Notes: generated by a model not told the origin, from the letters alone. DNA of 26,608 nt from JBFKOL01 sp041628815 (GCA_041628815.1 JBFKOL010000020.1:1-26608); one strand, 5' to 3'; positions 15,496 to 23,178 are shown, counted from the first letter of the stretch. A program made the numbers and translations.

Positions 15496-16980
15496 TTATC
15501 TCAACTTGTAAAGATCCAGGCCGGACTCATAGTATTTGTCACCCTGGTTCCAAAAAGCTGCTTTTTCCCTGCTGGATAAATAAACGGCTGAAAGGACATA
15601 GGCCTGTATATACTTTTCGATATAATTCAGATCGAGCGACTCTACCTCGTCGCCGGGTTGATGGTAATATTTGAAAATTTCTTCGTCAAACGAGCGGAAT
15701 CCGAGGCTGAAAGTGGGTGCTGGTATTCCTTTGCGGGCAAAATTGACATTATCAGATCGATCAAACAATCCCTGTTCCTTGGCGGAATCTTCGATGGCCG
15801 TTAAGCCGTAGGCATTGCAGGCAGCCTGGATTTCGTTTTCGGCTGTTGTACGCGTTAGTCCAACGACGGAGATGATACTCGTATCATTGTAACCACCATT
15901 GTCAATGTTGAAACAATATTTGATGCTTTCCAATGACACCGGTGCGTTTTCAACAAAATAATTGCTGCCGAGAAGTCCTTTTTCTTCAGCCGTGAAGAAA
16001 ACAAAGATAGCTGATCTTTTTGCCGGATGCATGGAGAGATATTCCGCAAGCATCAGCACAGCAGTAGTACCCACGGCATTGTCTCTTGCCCCATTGTAAA
16101 TCGTGTCTCCCGTTTCATCTGGCCTGCCAACTCCAACATGATCATAGTGCGCTGAAAAGACGATGTATTCATTCCTGAGATTGGGATCTGTCCCGGGTAC
16201 CCAACCCACGACATTGGATGAACGGGCATCCACCTTCTCCAGTGCCTCGAGATCAAGCGATACGGTCAGACCATTCGCAGCAATGTCAGACAGGTTCATG
16301 TCCTGCGGTGCACCCAGCCAAATATGCGGCATCGAATGACCTGACAGTGATGCATCTGAAACCATTAGCCGCTCTCGCGAGCCCATGTTTTTGATCAATT
16401 GCCAAGGAACATTCGAATTTTTATAAATCTCTATAAGGCCAGCGGCACCGGCGGCGATGGCCCTCTTCCTTTTTTCGGCCGACAATCGAAACCAATCCGA
16501 TACATTCTGACCGGTGCCGTCACCACAAAGACTCACGGCAACTTTCAACCTGATATCCTGATTTTTAAAGTCTTCTTCACTTCCATGTCCTACATATACA
16601 GCCTGGGTTCGCATCTTGCGTTGATCACCGTTCATTACGATGAAGTCCCCAGGCAAGTTGAATTCCAAGTCCCCGAGAATCATTGAAGAGTGTGCGGGTG
16701 GCGTGGTCTTTACGAATGGAATGGTTTGCCGGTAATTGCCCATCCCTGAAAAAGTGTCTACATCATAGGAACGCAATTGAGAGGCCAGGTAAGCTGCGGC
16801 GGCCTCAATTCCCTGTGTGCCAGTTTCACGCCCCTTGAGTGCATCAGAGGCGAGGTATTCAAGATGGGCCCGAACCGAAGATTGGCGGACAAATGTGGCT
16901 ATCTCATCAACCTGCCCGAAAAGCGAAACACCCATTAATATGGCAATGATAAATATGGATGTACTCTTTCTGTTCTTCAT
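15496..16980 (-). CDS. Secreted M28-family zinc aminopeptidase with PA domain
   Basis: Exported metallopeptidase of 494 residues. The N-terminus KNRKSTSIFIIAILMGVSLF followed by GQ is a signal peptide with a likely cleavage after that point. Residues about 90-245 look like a PA insert, and residues about 260-490 are the M28 catalytic domain. Candidate di-zinc ligands and catalytic residues are His in FSAHYDHVG (about 278), Asp in NGARDNAVG (about 300), the Glu pair in FTAEEKGLLG (about 332-333), Asp in NIDNGG (about 360), and His in YYHQPGDE near the end. It probably trims peptides in the periplasm or outside the cell. The ATG at 16980 is chosen; a TTG six codons upstream is possible. It follows the DUF3052 gene by 48 bases on the same strand. 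Confidence 0.93.
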   Translation of the reverse strand: MKNRKSTSIFIIAILMGVSLFGQVDEIATFVRQSSVRAHLEYLASDALKGRETGTQGIEAAAAYLASQLRSYDVDTFSGMGNYRQTIPFVKTTPPAHSSMILGDLEFNLPGDFIVMNGDQRKMRTQAVYVGHGSEEDFKNQDIRLKVAVSLCGDGTGQNVSDWFRLSAEKRKRAIAAGAAGLIEIYKNSNVPWQLIKNMGSRERLMVSDASLSGHSMPHIWLGAPQDMNLSDIAANGLTVSLDLEALEKVDARSSNVVGWVPGTDPNLRNEYIVFSAHYDHVGVGRPDETGDTIYNGARDNAVGTTAVLMLAEYLSMHPAKRSAIFVFFTAEEKGLLGSNYFVENAPVSLESIKYCFNIDNGGYNDTSIISVVGLTRTTAENEIQAACNAYGLTAIEDSAKEQGLFDRSDNVNFARKGIPAPTFSLGFRSFDEEIFKYYHQPGDEVESLDLNYIEKYIQAYVLSAVYLSSREKAAFWNQGDKYYESGLDLYKLR

Positions 16981-17028
16981 TTTTCTTTGTCTTTTCAATT
17001 AACGTAAATAGTGCTAAAGCTTGCTGAC

Positions 17029-17433
17029 TTACCTGTCACTTTTTCGGTATACAAATTTCAGCGCACTCCAGTTATCATCTACCGAGGCTACCTTTATATC
17101 TACGAGCCCCGTCGTCAATACAAAATTTCTTATCGTATCCCGGTTGATATCCGTCTGTATGCGCGCAGTGCCTTTGGGCCAACTCACCCAGAGACATCCC
17201 GAGCGATCCAATTGGGGTTTGAGATGCATTACTGCTTTTTCCAATTCTTGCCGCGATGAAACAAAACAATGTATGAAGTCTGCTTTGCCGATATTGTCTT
17301 TTACAACTTCAACACCTTCCGGGAGATTGCCCAGTAATTGCCTATAATTGGCGGGAGGGTTAAGAAAGAGGACTTTTTGCCCTTTTTTAATCCCGATTTT
17401 CTTTAACAGTGGTGTTCCCGAGTATACGCTCAT
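17029..17433 (-). CDS. DUF3052 family protein
   Basis: Cytoplasmic protein of 134 residues with the pattern of DUF3052: YSGTPLLKKIGIKKGQKVLF at the N-terminus, LPEGVEVV near residue 43, DFIHCFVSS near residue 57, GCLWVSWPKG near residue 85, and TTGLVDIKVASVDDNWSALK near the C-terminus. The alternating beta-alpha layout suggests a small Rossmann-like fold, but no catalytic residues can be assigned and the function is unknown. The ATG at 17433 gives the conserved MSVYSGTP start; a TTG five codons upstream is less likely. It is divergent from dgkA across 107 bases and 48 bases upstream of the peptidase gene on its own strand. Confidence 0.85.
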   Translation of the reverse strand: MSVYSGTPLLKKIGIKKGQKVLFLNPPANYRQLLGNLPEGVEVVKDNIGKADFIHCFVSSRQELEKAVMHLKPQLDRSGCLWVSWPKGTARIQTDINRDTIRNFVLTTGLVDIKVASVDDNWSALKFVYRKSDR

Positions 17434-17526
17434 CGAGTCGACTAACAAAAGGTGTTTCCAGTTAATAAGTCAAAATAGCACAATTTATTCAGCTCACAAT
17501 GAAGGCCTTGTGATCTCCGGTCATTG

Positions 17527-17540
17527 TATAAATTTGTTAA
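17527..17540 (+). promoter_or_regulatory. Candidate Bacteroidota-type promoter for dgkA, nearly abutting the start codon
   Basis: TAAATTTG at 17529-17536 is an exact match to the TAnnTTTG -7 element of Bacteroidota housekeeping promoters. A TTG at 17508-17510 lies 18 bases upstream, a suitable place for the -33 element. If used, transcription would begin within a few bases of the ATG at 17541, giving an almost leaderless mRNA. An imperfect inverted repeat (CACAA...TTGTG, 17495-17512) covers the -33 element and could be an operator. Confidence 0.45.
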
Positions 17541-17900
17541 ATGCAAAAACTATTTTTAAGCATATGGAAAGCGATTATTGGCATCATAAGGGCAGGGTCA
17601 CAAACCAACATACGCCTTCTTTTGGGATCTTTTGTCATCACCCTTGTTCTGGCTTATTTTCTCGAAGTAAGCAGGACAGAGTGGTTGATAATCATGGGAA
17701 TTAGTGGTTGGGTACTGTCGCTCGAGCTGATCAACACTTGTATCGAATTATTGTGTGATAAGATTACAAAGTCTTACGACAAGGAGATAGGTCTGATCAA
17801 GGATATAGCAGCGGGGGCGGTTTTTCTGGCTACCCTGTTTGCTCTGGTCATTGGCCTGGTGATCTTTATCCCCAAAATTATAACTCTCATTGCTCTGTGA
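17541..17900 (+). CDS. dgkA: Diacylglycerol/undecaprenol kinase family membrane protein (DgkA)
   Basis: Small integral membrane lipid kinase of 119 residues, as expected for the family (about 120). It phosphorylates diacylglycerol or undecaprenol in the inner membrane using ATP, recycling lipids from envelope synthesis. There are three hydrophobic helices, at about residues 27-41, 48-68 and 91-115. The signature helix has E62-x2-N65-x3-E69-x3-D73, followed by K87-D88-IAAGAVF, matching the active-site and ATP-contact residues of DgkA. Whether the lipid is diacylglycerol or undecaprenol is not decidable from the sequence. A candidate promoter lies immediately in front. The gene is convergent with fecR, 13 bases away. 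Confidence 0.93.
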   Translation: MQKLFLSIWKAIIGIIRAGSQTNIRLLLGSFVITLVLAYFLEVSRTEWLIIMGISGWVLSLELINTCIELLCDKITKSYDKEIGLIKDIAAGAVFLATLFALVIGLVIFIPKIITLIAL

Positions 17901-17913
17901 GCCTCTGGTTTGA

Positions 17914-19146
17914 TCAGTAAGGCAGGGGTTTGAATTTGCGGATGATGTAGCAACCCTCACAGGTGAGTTTTTCATATTCAAAATCCGCTCTCTCCGCGAG
18001 ATCTTTCAACACATCTTCATAGGGTTGATCTAGATCAATTGTTACAATTCCATTTTCCACAAAATCAGTGTACGGGGAAGAAATTACTTTCCAGCCGGAT
18101 TGTTCCATTAGGTAGTCGAGGACATACAGGATTTCATGATCCACGGCGTTGTCCACTATTTCAGGTTCCACATTGAGGTCTATAAACTTCGATCCATCGA
18201 AGCCATATTTATCCCCTTTTTCCAAGATGACATTGACCGTGTGGTTAGAAAGCTGGTAGACACGGACCTTTCCTTCAATATTTTCTACGACTTCGACGAA
18301 TGTATCGTGGTCGTCCAACTTGAAGACCGTTCCCAATACTTCGATACCGATTCGTTCATTAACTTCTACTACAAATGGTTTTACATCATTTCTGGCCACG
18401 CTGAACTTTCCTCTTCCTGTCAGGTACAAACGACGTTCATCGAGGTTCTTTAGTTTTTTTGGATAGCGAAGTTTGCTATTGGGTGCAAGCTCGATTACCG
18501 AGCCATCGACCATTTCGACTGTCTCTCCATTTGCCGATGCAATCAGTTCCGTGTAAGTCTCCTGTGGTCTCATCACCCATACGCTGACAATTAGCAACGC
18601 GATTGCAGCAGCTGCTGCAAGCTTTTGCCACATTGGAAAGACAAAGCCACTTTTTTCTTGGTTTATAGCGGCCTTCGATACCGATGGTTGTAAAGGTTTG
18701 ACGACAGCCTCTTTTTTCATCAATTTTGGCTGAAACAAAGTCCACTCAGATTGAGCACTGGTCATCTTGTAATCAGCCAAATGTGGAGCCTCGCGTATGA
18801 TCATCTCATACACTTCCATATCGGATTTATTTTCTTCACTTTTAGCTGTCCAGGAAGCCACCTTTTTTTTATCTGAATAGGTGGAAAATCCATCGAGGTG
18901 ATGCAGGATCTGCAGCTCTGTAAGTTCAGGGGTAGTATTCTTGAGAAATTGTTGCCATTCAGCCTCTTCATCGACAAGATTGAATGATTCCAACAAAGGT
19001 GCATGCTCGGATATTACCCGTAAATTGCGGACATCCTTTTTATGCGTTTTGTTTTCCTTCATCCAGGATTTGAGCGATCGAGTCTCATCGGGACCTGAAT
19101 TGCCGTCTAAAAATCTCAATATGTCCAAGTCTGTTATTTTCGACAT
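17914..19146 (-). CDS. FecR-family anti-sigma factor with a tandemly duplicated N-terminal domain
   Basis: Membrane-spanning anti-sigma protein of 410 residues. Two ungapped 63-residue repeats fill the cytoplasmic part (residues about 5-67 and 76-138), each running from T-x-L-x-IL through LDG, SW, an AP-x-L core, to EW-x2-F. About 19 of 63 positions are identical. A single transmembrane helix (about 174-192, KLAAAAAIALLIVSVWVM) precedes a periplasmic FecR domain (about 200-320: GETVEMVDGSVIELAPNS, GRGKFSVARNDVKPFVVEV, VLGTVFKL). The C-terminus (about 340-405) resembles the STN-like module found at the end of many Bacteroidota FecR proteins and has a CEGC pair. It probably controls the adjacent ECF sigma factor. 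The ATG at 19146 is chosen; a GTG three codons upstream is possible. No SusC/TonB gene follows; dgkA converges instead. Confidence 0.9.
   Translation of the reverse strand: MSKITDLDILRFLDGNSGPDETRSLKSWMKENKTHKKDVRNLRVISEHAPLLESFNLVDEEAEWQQFLKNTTPELTELQILHHLDGFSTYSDKKKVASWTAKSEENKSDMEVYEMIIREAPHLADYKMTSAQSEWTLFQPKLMKKEAVVKPLQPSVSKAAINQEKSGFVFPMWQKLAAAAAIALLIVSVWVMRPQETYTELIASANGETVEMVDGSVIELAPNSKLRYPKKLKNLDERRLYLTGRGKFSVARNDVKPFVVEVNERIGIEVLGTVFKLDDHDTFVEVVENIEGKVRVYQLSNHTVNVILEKGDKYGFDGSKFIDLNVEPEIVDNAVDHEILYVLDYLMEQSGWKVISSPYTDFVENGIVTIDLDQPYEDVLKDLAERADFEYEKLTCEGCYIIRKFKPLPY
18733..18921 (-). repeat. FecR N-terminal domain, copy 2
   Basis: Codes for the second 63-residue repeat (starts TELQILHHLDG, ends SEWTLF). 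It shares about 30 percent identity with copy 1, counted by eye, including the LDG, SW, AP-x-L and EW-x2-F positions. The low identity indicates an old duplication. Confidence 0.75.
18946..19134 (-). repeat. FecR N-terminal domain, copy 1
   Basis: Codes for the first of two 63-residue cytoplasmic repeats of the anti-sigma factor (starts TDLDILRFLDG, ends AEWQQF). It aligns without gaps to copy 2, with a period of 71 residues (213 bases). Confidence 0.75.
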
Positions 19147-19203
19147 TTCATTCACTAAGACGTTTCAAAATGACACACACACATTTTTGTTTGTACAATT
19201 TGT

Positions 19204-19770
19204 TCATTTGGAAAAAATGACCTCGTTGTCTTTGAGATCTTCCTTTAATAATCTTAAAGCACGCGCCACATTGTCCTCCACAGCTCTTTTGGAAATGTTG
19301 AGGTAGGACGCTATTTCTCCATATGTCAACCCTTCTATTTTACTCAAGGAAAAAATCTTGCGCATCTTCGGCTTGAGTTTCTCCAAGGACTTCATTATTT
19401 CCTGTCGTATCAAAAATGAATTCAGCATTTCGGGATTATCTTCTATTTCCACAGGTTGAAGTTTGTCCTTCAATTCCTCCCTTTTGTTTCTCGATCTGAT
19501 ATGATCGATCATCCTGTTGCGCACGGCAGAATAGAGGTAACTCTGGATCGAAGCATTCACCTCGATGCGTTCCTTGTTTTCCCATATTTTTAAAAATGTC
19601 GTTTGCACGATTTCTCTACTGCTTTCCCAGTCCTTGATATAACTATTCACATAATTACATAATGGACCAAAGAATTTTTTAAAAATCTCTTCGAAATTAG
19701 TTTCTGTAAAAGGTGGGTTACTCACTTTAATAACACATTTATGGCACCTCACCCCCAAAGACGGGGACAT
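19204..19770 (-). CDS. ECF-type RNA polymerase sigma-70 factor
   Basis: Extracytoplasmic-function sigma factor of about 188 residues with a sigma-2 region (residues about 27-93: FEEIFKKFFGPLCNYVNSYI, REIVQTTFLKIWENK, SYLYSAVRNRMIDHIRS) and a sigma-4 helix-turn-helix (about 121-180: LKPKMRKIFSLSKIEGLTY, then EIASYLNISKRAVEDNVARA). It redirects RNA polymerase when released by the FecR-type protein whose gene starts about 57 bases downstream. The start is uncertain: ATG at 19770 adds some 15 residues with a CHKC pair not typical of the family, while GTG at 19725 gives a more usual N-terminus. If the GTG is used, the leader RNA holds a small CCCC/GGGG hairpin. The gene sits about 50 bases past the groEL terminator, so it needs its own promoter, which I could not identify. 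Confidence 0.92.
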   Translation of the reverse strand: MSPSLGVRCHKCVIKVSNPPFTETNFEEIFKKFFGPLCNYVNSYIKDWESSREIVQTTFLKIWENKERIEVNASIQSYLYSAVRNRMIDHIRSRNKREELKDKLQPVEIEDNPEMLNSFLIRQEIMKSLEKLKPKMRKIFSLSKIEGLTYGEIASYLNISKRAVEDNVARALRLLKEDLKDNEVIFSK

Positions 19771-19796
19771 TTTAACATATTAAAAGTAAATTTAAT

Positions 19797-19832
19797 AAAA
19801 AAGGGCCTATATCGAACATATAGGCCCTTTTA
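19797..19832. terminator. Intrinsic, bidirectional-looking terminator after groEL
   Basis: A perfect 12-bp inverted repeat, AAGGGCCTATAT (19801-19812) and ATATAGGCCCTT (19818-19829), encloses a five-base loop. It is followed by T-rich sequence when read on either strand: six T on the groEL (-) strand and four T on the + strand. It lies 22 bases past the groEL stop, so its main job is ending the groESL transcript. It also separates groEL from the ECF sigma gene on the same strand. Confidence 0.9.
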
Positions 19833-19851
19833 TACATGTGTTATTTTCGGA

Positions 19852-21492
19852 TTACATCATTCCGCCCATTCCTCCACCCGGAGGCATTGGCATATCTGAC
19901 TTTTCTTCCGGTTTGTCGTTTACTACCGCCTCGGTGGTCAAGACCATTCCAGCGATAGATGCGGCATTTTCAATTGCGATCCTGGTTACTTTAGTAGGAT
20001 CGATCACACCGGCTTTTTTGAGATCCTCGTAGGTATCCGTTTTGGCATTGTAGCCATGGGCACCTTTCGCTTCCTGAACTTCTTTCAGGACAACGGCACC
20101 ATCCACACCGGCATTTTGCGCTATCAATTTCAACGGTGCTTCCAATGCTTTCTTAACGATCTGAATGCCCATTTTCTCATCTTCGTTGAGACCATTTAAC
20201 CCGGCACCTTTGTTAAGTGAGTCGATGGCCCTTACCAAAGCTACGCCACCTCCGGTCACAATTCCTTCTTCAACTGCAGCCCTTGTCGCGTGTAGTGCAT
20301 CGTCGACGCGATCTTTCTTTTCTTTCATTTCAACTTCAGTGGATGCGCCCACATAGAGTACGGCAACTCCCCCAGACAATTTTGCAAGACGTTCTTGTAA
20401 TTTTTCACGGTCGTAGTCTGAGGTGGTTGTTTCGATTTGCTGCTTGATCTGGTTGATCCGGGCTTTTATGGAATCTTCTGAACCCGCGCCATTTACGATG
20501 GTAGTGTTGTCTTTGTCAACAGTGATTTTCTCTGCCTGTCCCAGGTGTTCCAATTCAACTCCATCCAACTTGTAGCCTTTCTCTTCAGAGATTACAGTAC
20601 CACCTGTAAGGATAGCAATATCTTCCAGCATGGCTTTTCTCCTGTCACCAAATCCCGGTGCTTTGACAGCGACAACTTTCAGCCCGCCTCTCAAACGGTT
20701 CACCACCAGCAGACCCAATGCCTGACTTTCCACATCCTCAGCAATGAGGAGCAGCGGTTTACCCGCTTGTGCGGATTTCTCTAAAATCGGAATTAGATCC
20801 TGTGTATTTGAGATTTTCTTATCGTGGATAAGGATGAGAGGTGATTCGTATTCCGTCTTCATATCTTCTGCATTCGTAACGAAGTATGGAGAAAGATAGC
20901 CCCTGTCGAATTGCATTCCCAAAACCTCGTCAACGTAGGTATCGGTACCTTTTGCCTCTTCGACAGTGATCACACCGTCCTTGGTAACTCTTTTCATAGC
21001 ATCGGCGATCAGAGCACCAATTTCATCGTCGTTGTTGGCTGAGATGGAACCCACCTGTTGAATTTTTTTGAAATCATCACCGATTACCTCGCTTTGATCT
21101 TTCAAATCGGCGATGACCATTTCTTTTGCCCTGTCAATTCCTCTTTTCAGATCCATTGGGTTAGCCCCAGCCGCTACATATTTCATGCCGGCGGTTACCA
21201 TGGCCTGTGCCAGTACGGTTGCTGTGGTTGTACCATCACCTGCAGCATCTGCAGTTTTTGAAGCCACTTCTTTGACGAGTTGAGCACCCATATTTTCTAC
21301 GGGATCTTCCAGTTCGATCTCTTTGGCAACGGTTACGCCATCCTTACTAACCTGGGGAGCTCCGAAGCTTTTCTGTAATACTACGTTTCGGCCTTTGGGT
21401 CCGAGTGTGACCGAGACCGCATTGGCCAGGGCATCAATGCCTGCCTTTAGTTTAGATCTTGCGTCAGTGTCAAAGCTTATTTGTTTAGCCAT
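19852..21492 (-). CDS. groEL: Chaperonin GroEL (Hsp60)
   Basis: Cytoplasmic 60-kDa chaperonin subunit, 546 residues, which forms the double-ring folding chamber with GroES. Conserved blocks include LGPKGRNVVLQKSFGAPQVS near residue 31, DGVTVAKEIEL, the ATP-site DGTTTATVLAQAM near residue 87, KAPGFGDRRKAMLEDIAILT near residue 280, GVAVLYVGASTEVEMKEKK near residue 375, and GGGVALVRA near residue 415. The C-terminus ends in the flexible Gly-Met tail GGGMGGMM. It lies 53 bases after groES on the same strand, so the two form a standard bicistronic unit, closed by the hairpin at 19801-19829. Confidence 0.99.
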   Translation of the reverse strand: MAKQISFDTDARSKLKAGIDALANAVSVTLGPKGRNVVLQKSFGAPQVSKDGVTVAKEIELEDPVENMGAQLVKEVASKTADAAGDGTTTATVLAQAMVTAGMKYVAAGANPMDLKRGIDRAKEMVIADLKDQSEVIGDDFKKIQQVGSISANNDDEIGALIADAMKRVTKDGVITVEEAKGTDTYVDEVLGMQFDRGYLSPYFVTNAEDMKTEYESPLILIHDKKISNTQDLIPILEKSAQAGKPLLLIAEDVESQALGLLVVNRLRGGLKVVAVKAPGFGDRRKAMLEDIAILTGGTVISEEKGYKLDGVELEHLGQAEKITVDKDNTTIVNGAGSEDSIKARINQIKQQIETTTSDYDREKLQERLAKLSGGVAVLYVGASTEVEMKEKKDRVDDALHATRAAVEEGIVTGGGVALVRAIDSLNKGAGLNGLNEDEKMGIQIVKKALEAPLKLIAQNAGVDGAVVLKEVQEAKGAHGYNAKTDTYEDLKKAGVIDPTKVTRIAIENAASIAGMVLTTEAVVNDKPEEKSDMPMPPGGGMGGMM

Positions 21493-21545
21493 TTTGTTTT
21501 TTTCTTTTCGTAATTTTTTTAAATAAAATTTCTGTTTTAACGGGA

Positions 21546-21818
21546 TTAATTCACGATTACAAGGATATCATCCTCTCGCATAATCAAATAATCCTCTCCT
21601 TCGTAGTTCAATTCTTGGCCGGCATATTTACCGTACAAAACCTTGTCACCTACGGATACGGTCATGCTGTTTCCATCTTTTCCAGGGCCTACAGCGATTA
21701 CCTTACCTCTCTGAGGTTTTTCCTTAGCCGTATCGGGGATGATTATTCCGCCTTTGGTCTTCTCGTCGGCAGGAGCTGGTTTAACAACAACCCGGTCATT
21801 GATAGGCTTCAAACTCAT
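21546..21818 (-). CDS. groES: Co-chaperonin GroES (Hsp10)
   Basis: 90-residue co-chaperonin that caps the GroEL chamber. Family blocks are PINDRVVVKPAPADEKTKGG, the mobile loop region GIIIPDTAKEKPQRGKVIAV, VGDKVLYGKYAGQEL, and the end YLIMREDDILVIV. The ATG at 21818 gives the standard MSLKPINDRV start. It begins the groES-groEL unit. The 182 bases upstream, to the secG stop, must hold its promoter. No CIRCE inverted repeat (TTAGCACTC-N9-GAGTGCTAA) is present, so HrcA control through that element is unlikely. Confidence 0.98.
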   Translation of the reverse strand: MSLKPINDRVVVKPAPADEKTKGGIIIPDTAKEKPQRGKVIAVGPGKDGNSMTVSVGDKVLYGKYAGQELNYEGEDYLIMREDDILVIVN

Positions 21819-22000
21819 AAGTCTCTATTTTTAATTTTGTTGGTTAAGAATAGTATTGCATTGTGTTCTACGGACTATGTATCATTTCTTATGCCAAGTC
21901 GATCCAACCTGCCATTATTACAGTTTTGATGTTCGCATGATCAAATTACTGACAAATTATCCCTCCCAAGGGCACAAAATGTCATCGAGAATGGCAAGAT
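21819..22000 (-). promoter_or_regulatory. groES upstream region with paired TAATTTG boxes
   Basis: This 182-base gap is the largest in the window. On the groES (-) strand it contains two copies of TAATTTG (at 21953-21959 and 21942-21948), 11 bases apart. The downstream copy lies 18 bases after a TTG, resembling a Bacteroidota promoter with one base missing from TAnnTTTG. No CIRCE element and no convincing terminator for secG were seen. Confidence 0.35.
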
Positions 22001-22282
22001 CTACTGAGGCGCGGAATCGAGAGGAATACCAAAATCACCACCGCCGACTGCACCGCTGTTTACAATGATGGCCGTAATGATACACAGGACAAACAGCGCT
22101 ATGGCCAGACCCCAAGTTATTTTCTCAATGAGATCAGTTGACTTGGCAGCTCCAAACATCTGGTTGGCACCGCCTCCTCCAAAAGTGGAATCAAGGCCTC
22201 CACCCTTCGGATTCTGAATCAATACAACCAACATCAGGAGTACACAAACCAAGGCTATCAATATGGTGAGAAAGGTAATCAT
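22001..22282 (-). CDS. secG: Preprotein translocase subunit SecG
   Basis: Small inner-membrane subunit of the SecYEG protein-export channel, 93 residues. The first transmembrane helix (residues about 2-22, TFLTILIALVCVLLMLVVLI) runs into the family motif QNPKGGGLDSTFGGGGANQ. The block FGAAKSTDLIEKITW leads into the second helix (about 53-75). A Gly-rich tail follows. Its ATG overlaps the stop of the upstream TPR gene as ATGA (22279-22282), so translation is probably coupled. groES is 182 bases downstream. Confidence 0.96.
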   Translation of the reverse strand: MITFLTILIALVCVLLMLVVLIQNPKGGGLDSTFGGGGANQMFGAAKSTDLIEKITWGLAIALFVLCIITAIIVNSGAVGGGDFGIPLDSAPQ

Positions 22283-23175
22283 GTCGCTTTGAGCTTTTCA
22301 ATTTGCGCCGCAAAGTACGCACTTTTTTCGGGATATTTCAAGATGAGTTTTTCGTACATGTGGATGGCCTCGCTGAAGTGTCCCTGGTCGGCCAACAGCT
22401 CTGCGAGAGACGCCGAAACAAGGTCCTTGCCAGCAAGCCCTGTAGGTTCTGACGACTCCATGATGAGCTTCGGTCCGGCATCTTTTTCTGATAATTGATT
22501 CAACGTAAGCAACCATTTGGAGAATGCAGAAAGAGCAGTCGTATTTTGATCTTCATCCCAACGACTTTGCCGTGTCTCTTCAATCGCATCTGGCTGCCTC
22601 CCATTGGTATGTCCATCACCGGTAAAATCAGCAAGGGATTCCTTGTCAACCGCTGGCTCAGGTTGTTCTGGTAACAAATCCTCGTCTGAGATCTCTTCAT
22701 CTTCCGGAGTGACCCCTTCTTCCTGAATATTGGTTTGAACAATATCTTCAAGATTTGTTTCAGGATGACCCATGTCTTCATTACCGTTACCGCTGAAATC
22801 CCCGGATTGGATTTCAGCTACTTCCACTGACTCCTCAGCATGCGTATGAGTCGATTGAAGGTCGGGTTCTTCTACACCCATCTCTTCATTTGCGGCACCG
22901 GTACCAGAGGTCAATTGTCCTGATGGGTTTTCGTGTAAACTCTTTTCATCATCCAGGTATTCGGCCATTCTTTCTCGATCAGTGGCGTACATGGCTGCAT
23001 CGATGATGGAAGCATCATCTTCCATTCCTCCCTCCAACTTTATTTTTTTAGCAAGGAGCATCCTTAGGTTTTGAGAATAGGGAAACTCTCTTACCCACTC
23101 CTTTAGTTCTTCTATGCTGACCTTATCGAACATCCTTGGATGTTTCATGAGTTCAATCATTTTCTTGCTATCCAT
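22279..23175 (-). CDS. Conserved Bacteroidota protein with acidic linker and C-terminal TPR-like repeat
   Basis: 298-residue cytoplasmic protein of unknown function. Residues about 1-80 form a helical N-terminal part (KMIELMKHPRMFDKVSIEEL, EFPYSQNLRMLLAKKIKLEG, AMYATDRERMAEYL). Residues about 80-210 are a low-complexity, strongly acidic stretch rich in Glu, Asp, Gly and Pro, probably disordered. The last 45 residues are TPR-like (SLAELLADQGHFSEAIHMYE, ILKYPEKSAYFAAQIEKLK). No signal peptide. The gene sits three bases after lptE and overlaps secG by four bases, so it is embedded in an envelope-biogenesis operon; a link to secretion or LPS assembly is a guess from position. Confidence 0.85.
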   Translation of the reverse strand: MDSKKMIELMKHPRMFDKVSIEELKEWVREFPYSQNLRMLLAKKIKLEGGMEDDASIIDAAMYATDRERMAEYLDDEKSLHENPSGQLTSGTGAANEEMGVEEPDLQSTHTHAEESVEVAEIQSGDFSGNGNEDMGHPETNLEDIVQTNIQEEGVTPEDEEISDEDLLPEQPEPAVDKESLADFTGDGHTNGRQPDAIEETRQSRWDEDQNTTALSAFSKWLLTLNQLSEKDAGPKLIMESSEPTGLAGKDLVSASLAELLADQGHFSEAIHMYEKLILKYPEKSAYFAAQIEKLKAT

Positions 23176-23178
23176 AAT

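Noticed and set aside
19745..19770. CxxC (CHKC) zinc-like motif at the N-terminus of the ECF sigma factor
   Set aside because: It exists only if the upstream ATG is used, the segment lies before the usual sigma-2 start, and no further ligands are visible; it is probably untranslated leader.
21880..21898. Possible sigma-54 promoter upstream of groES (TTGGCA...TGAT on the - strand)
   Set aside because: The -24 half is good, but the essential -12 GC dinucleotide is GA. One near match in AT-rich DNA is not enough, despite the nearby sigma-54 activator.
21819..22000. CIRCE/HrcA element or heat-shock inverted repeat before groES
   Set aside because: No TTAGCACTC...GAGTGCTAA or similar 9-bp inverted repeat was found on reading both strands.
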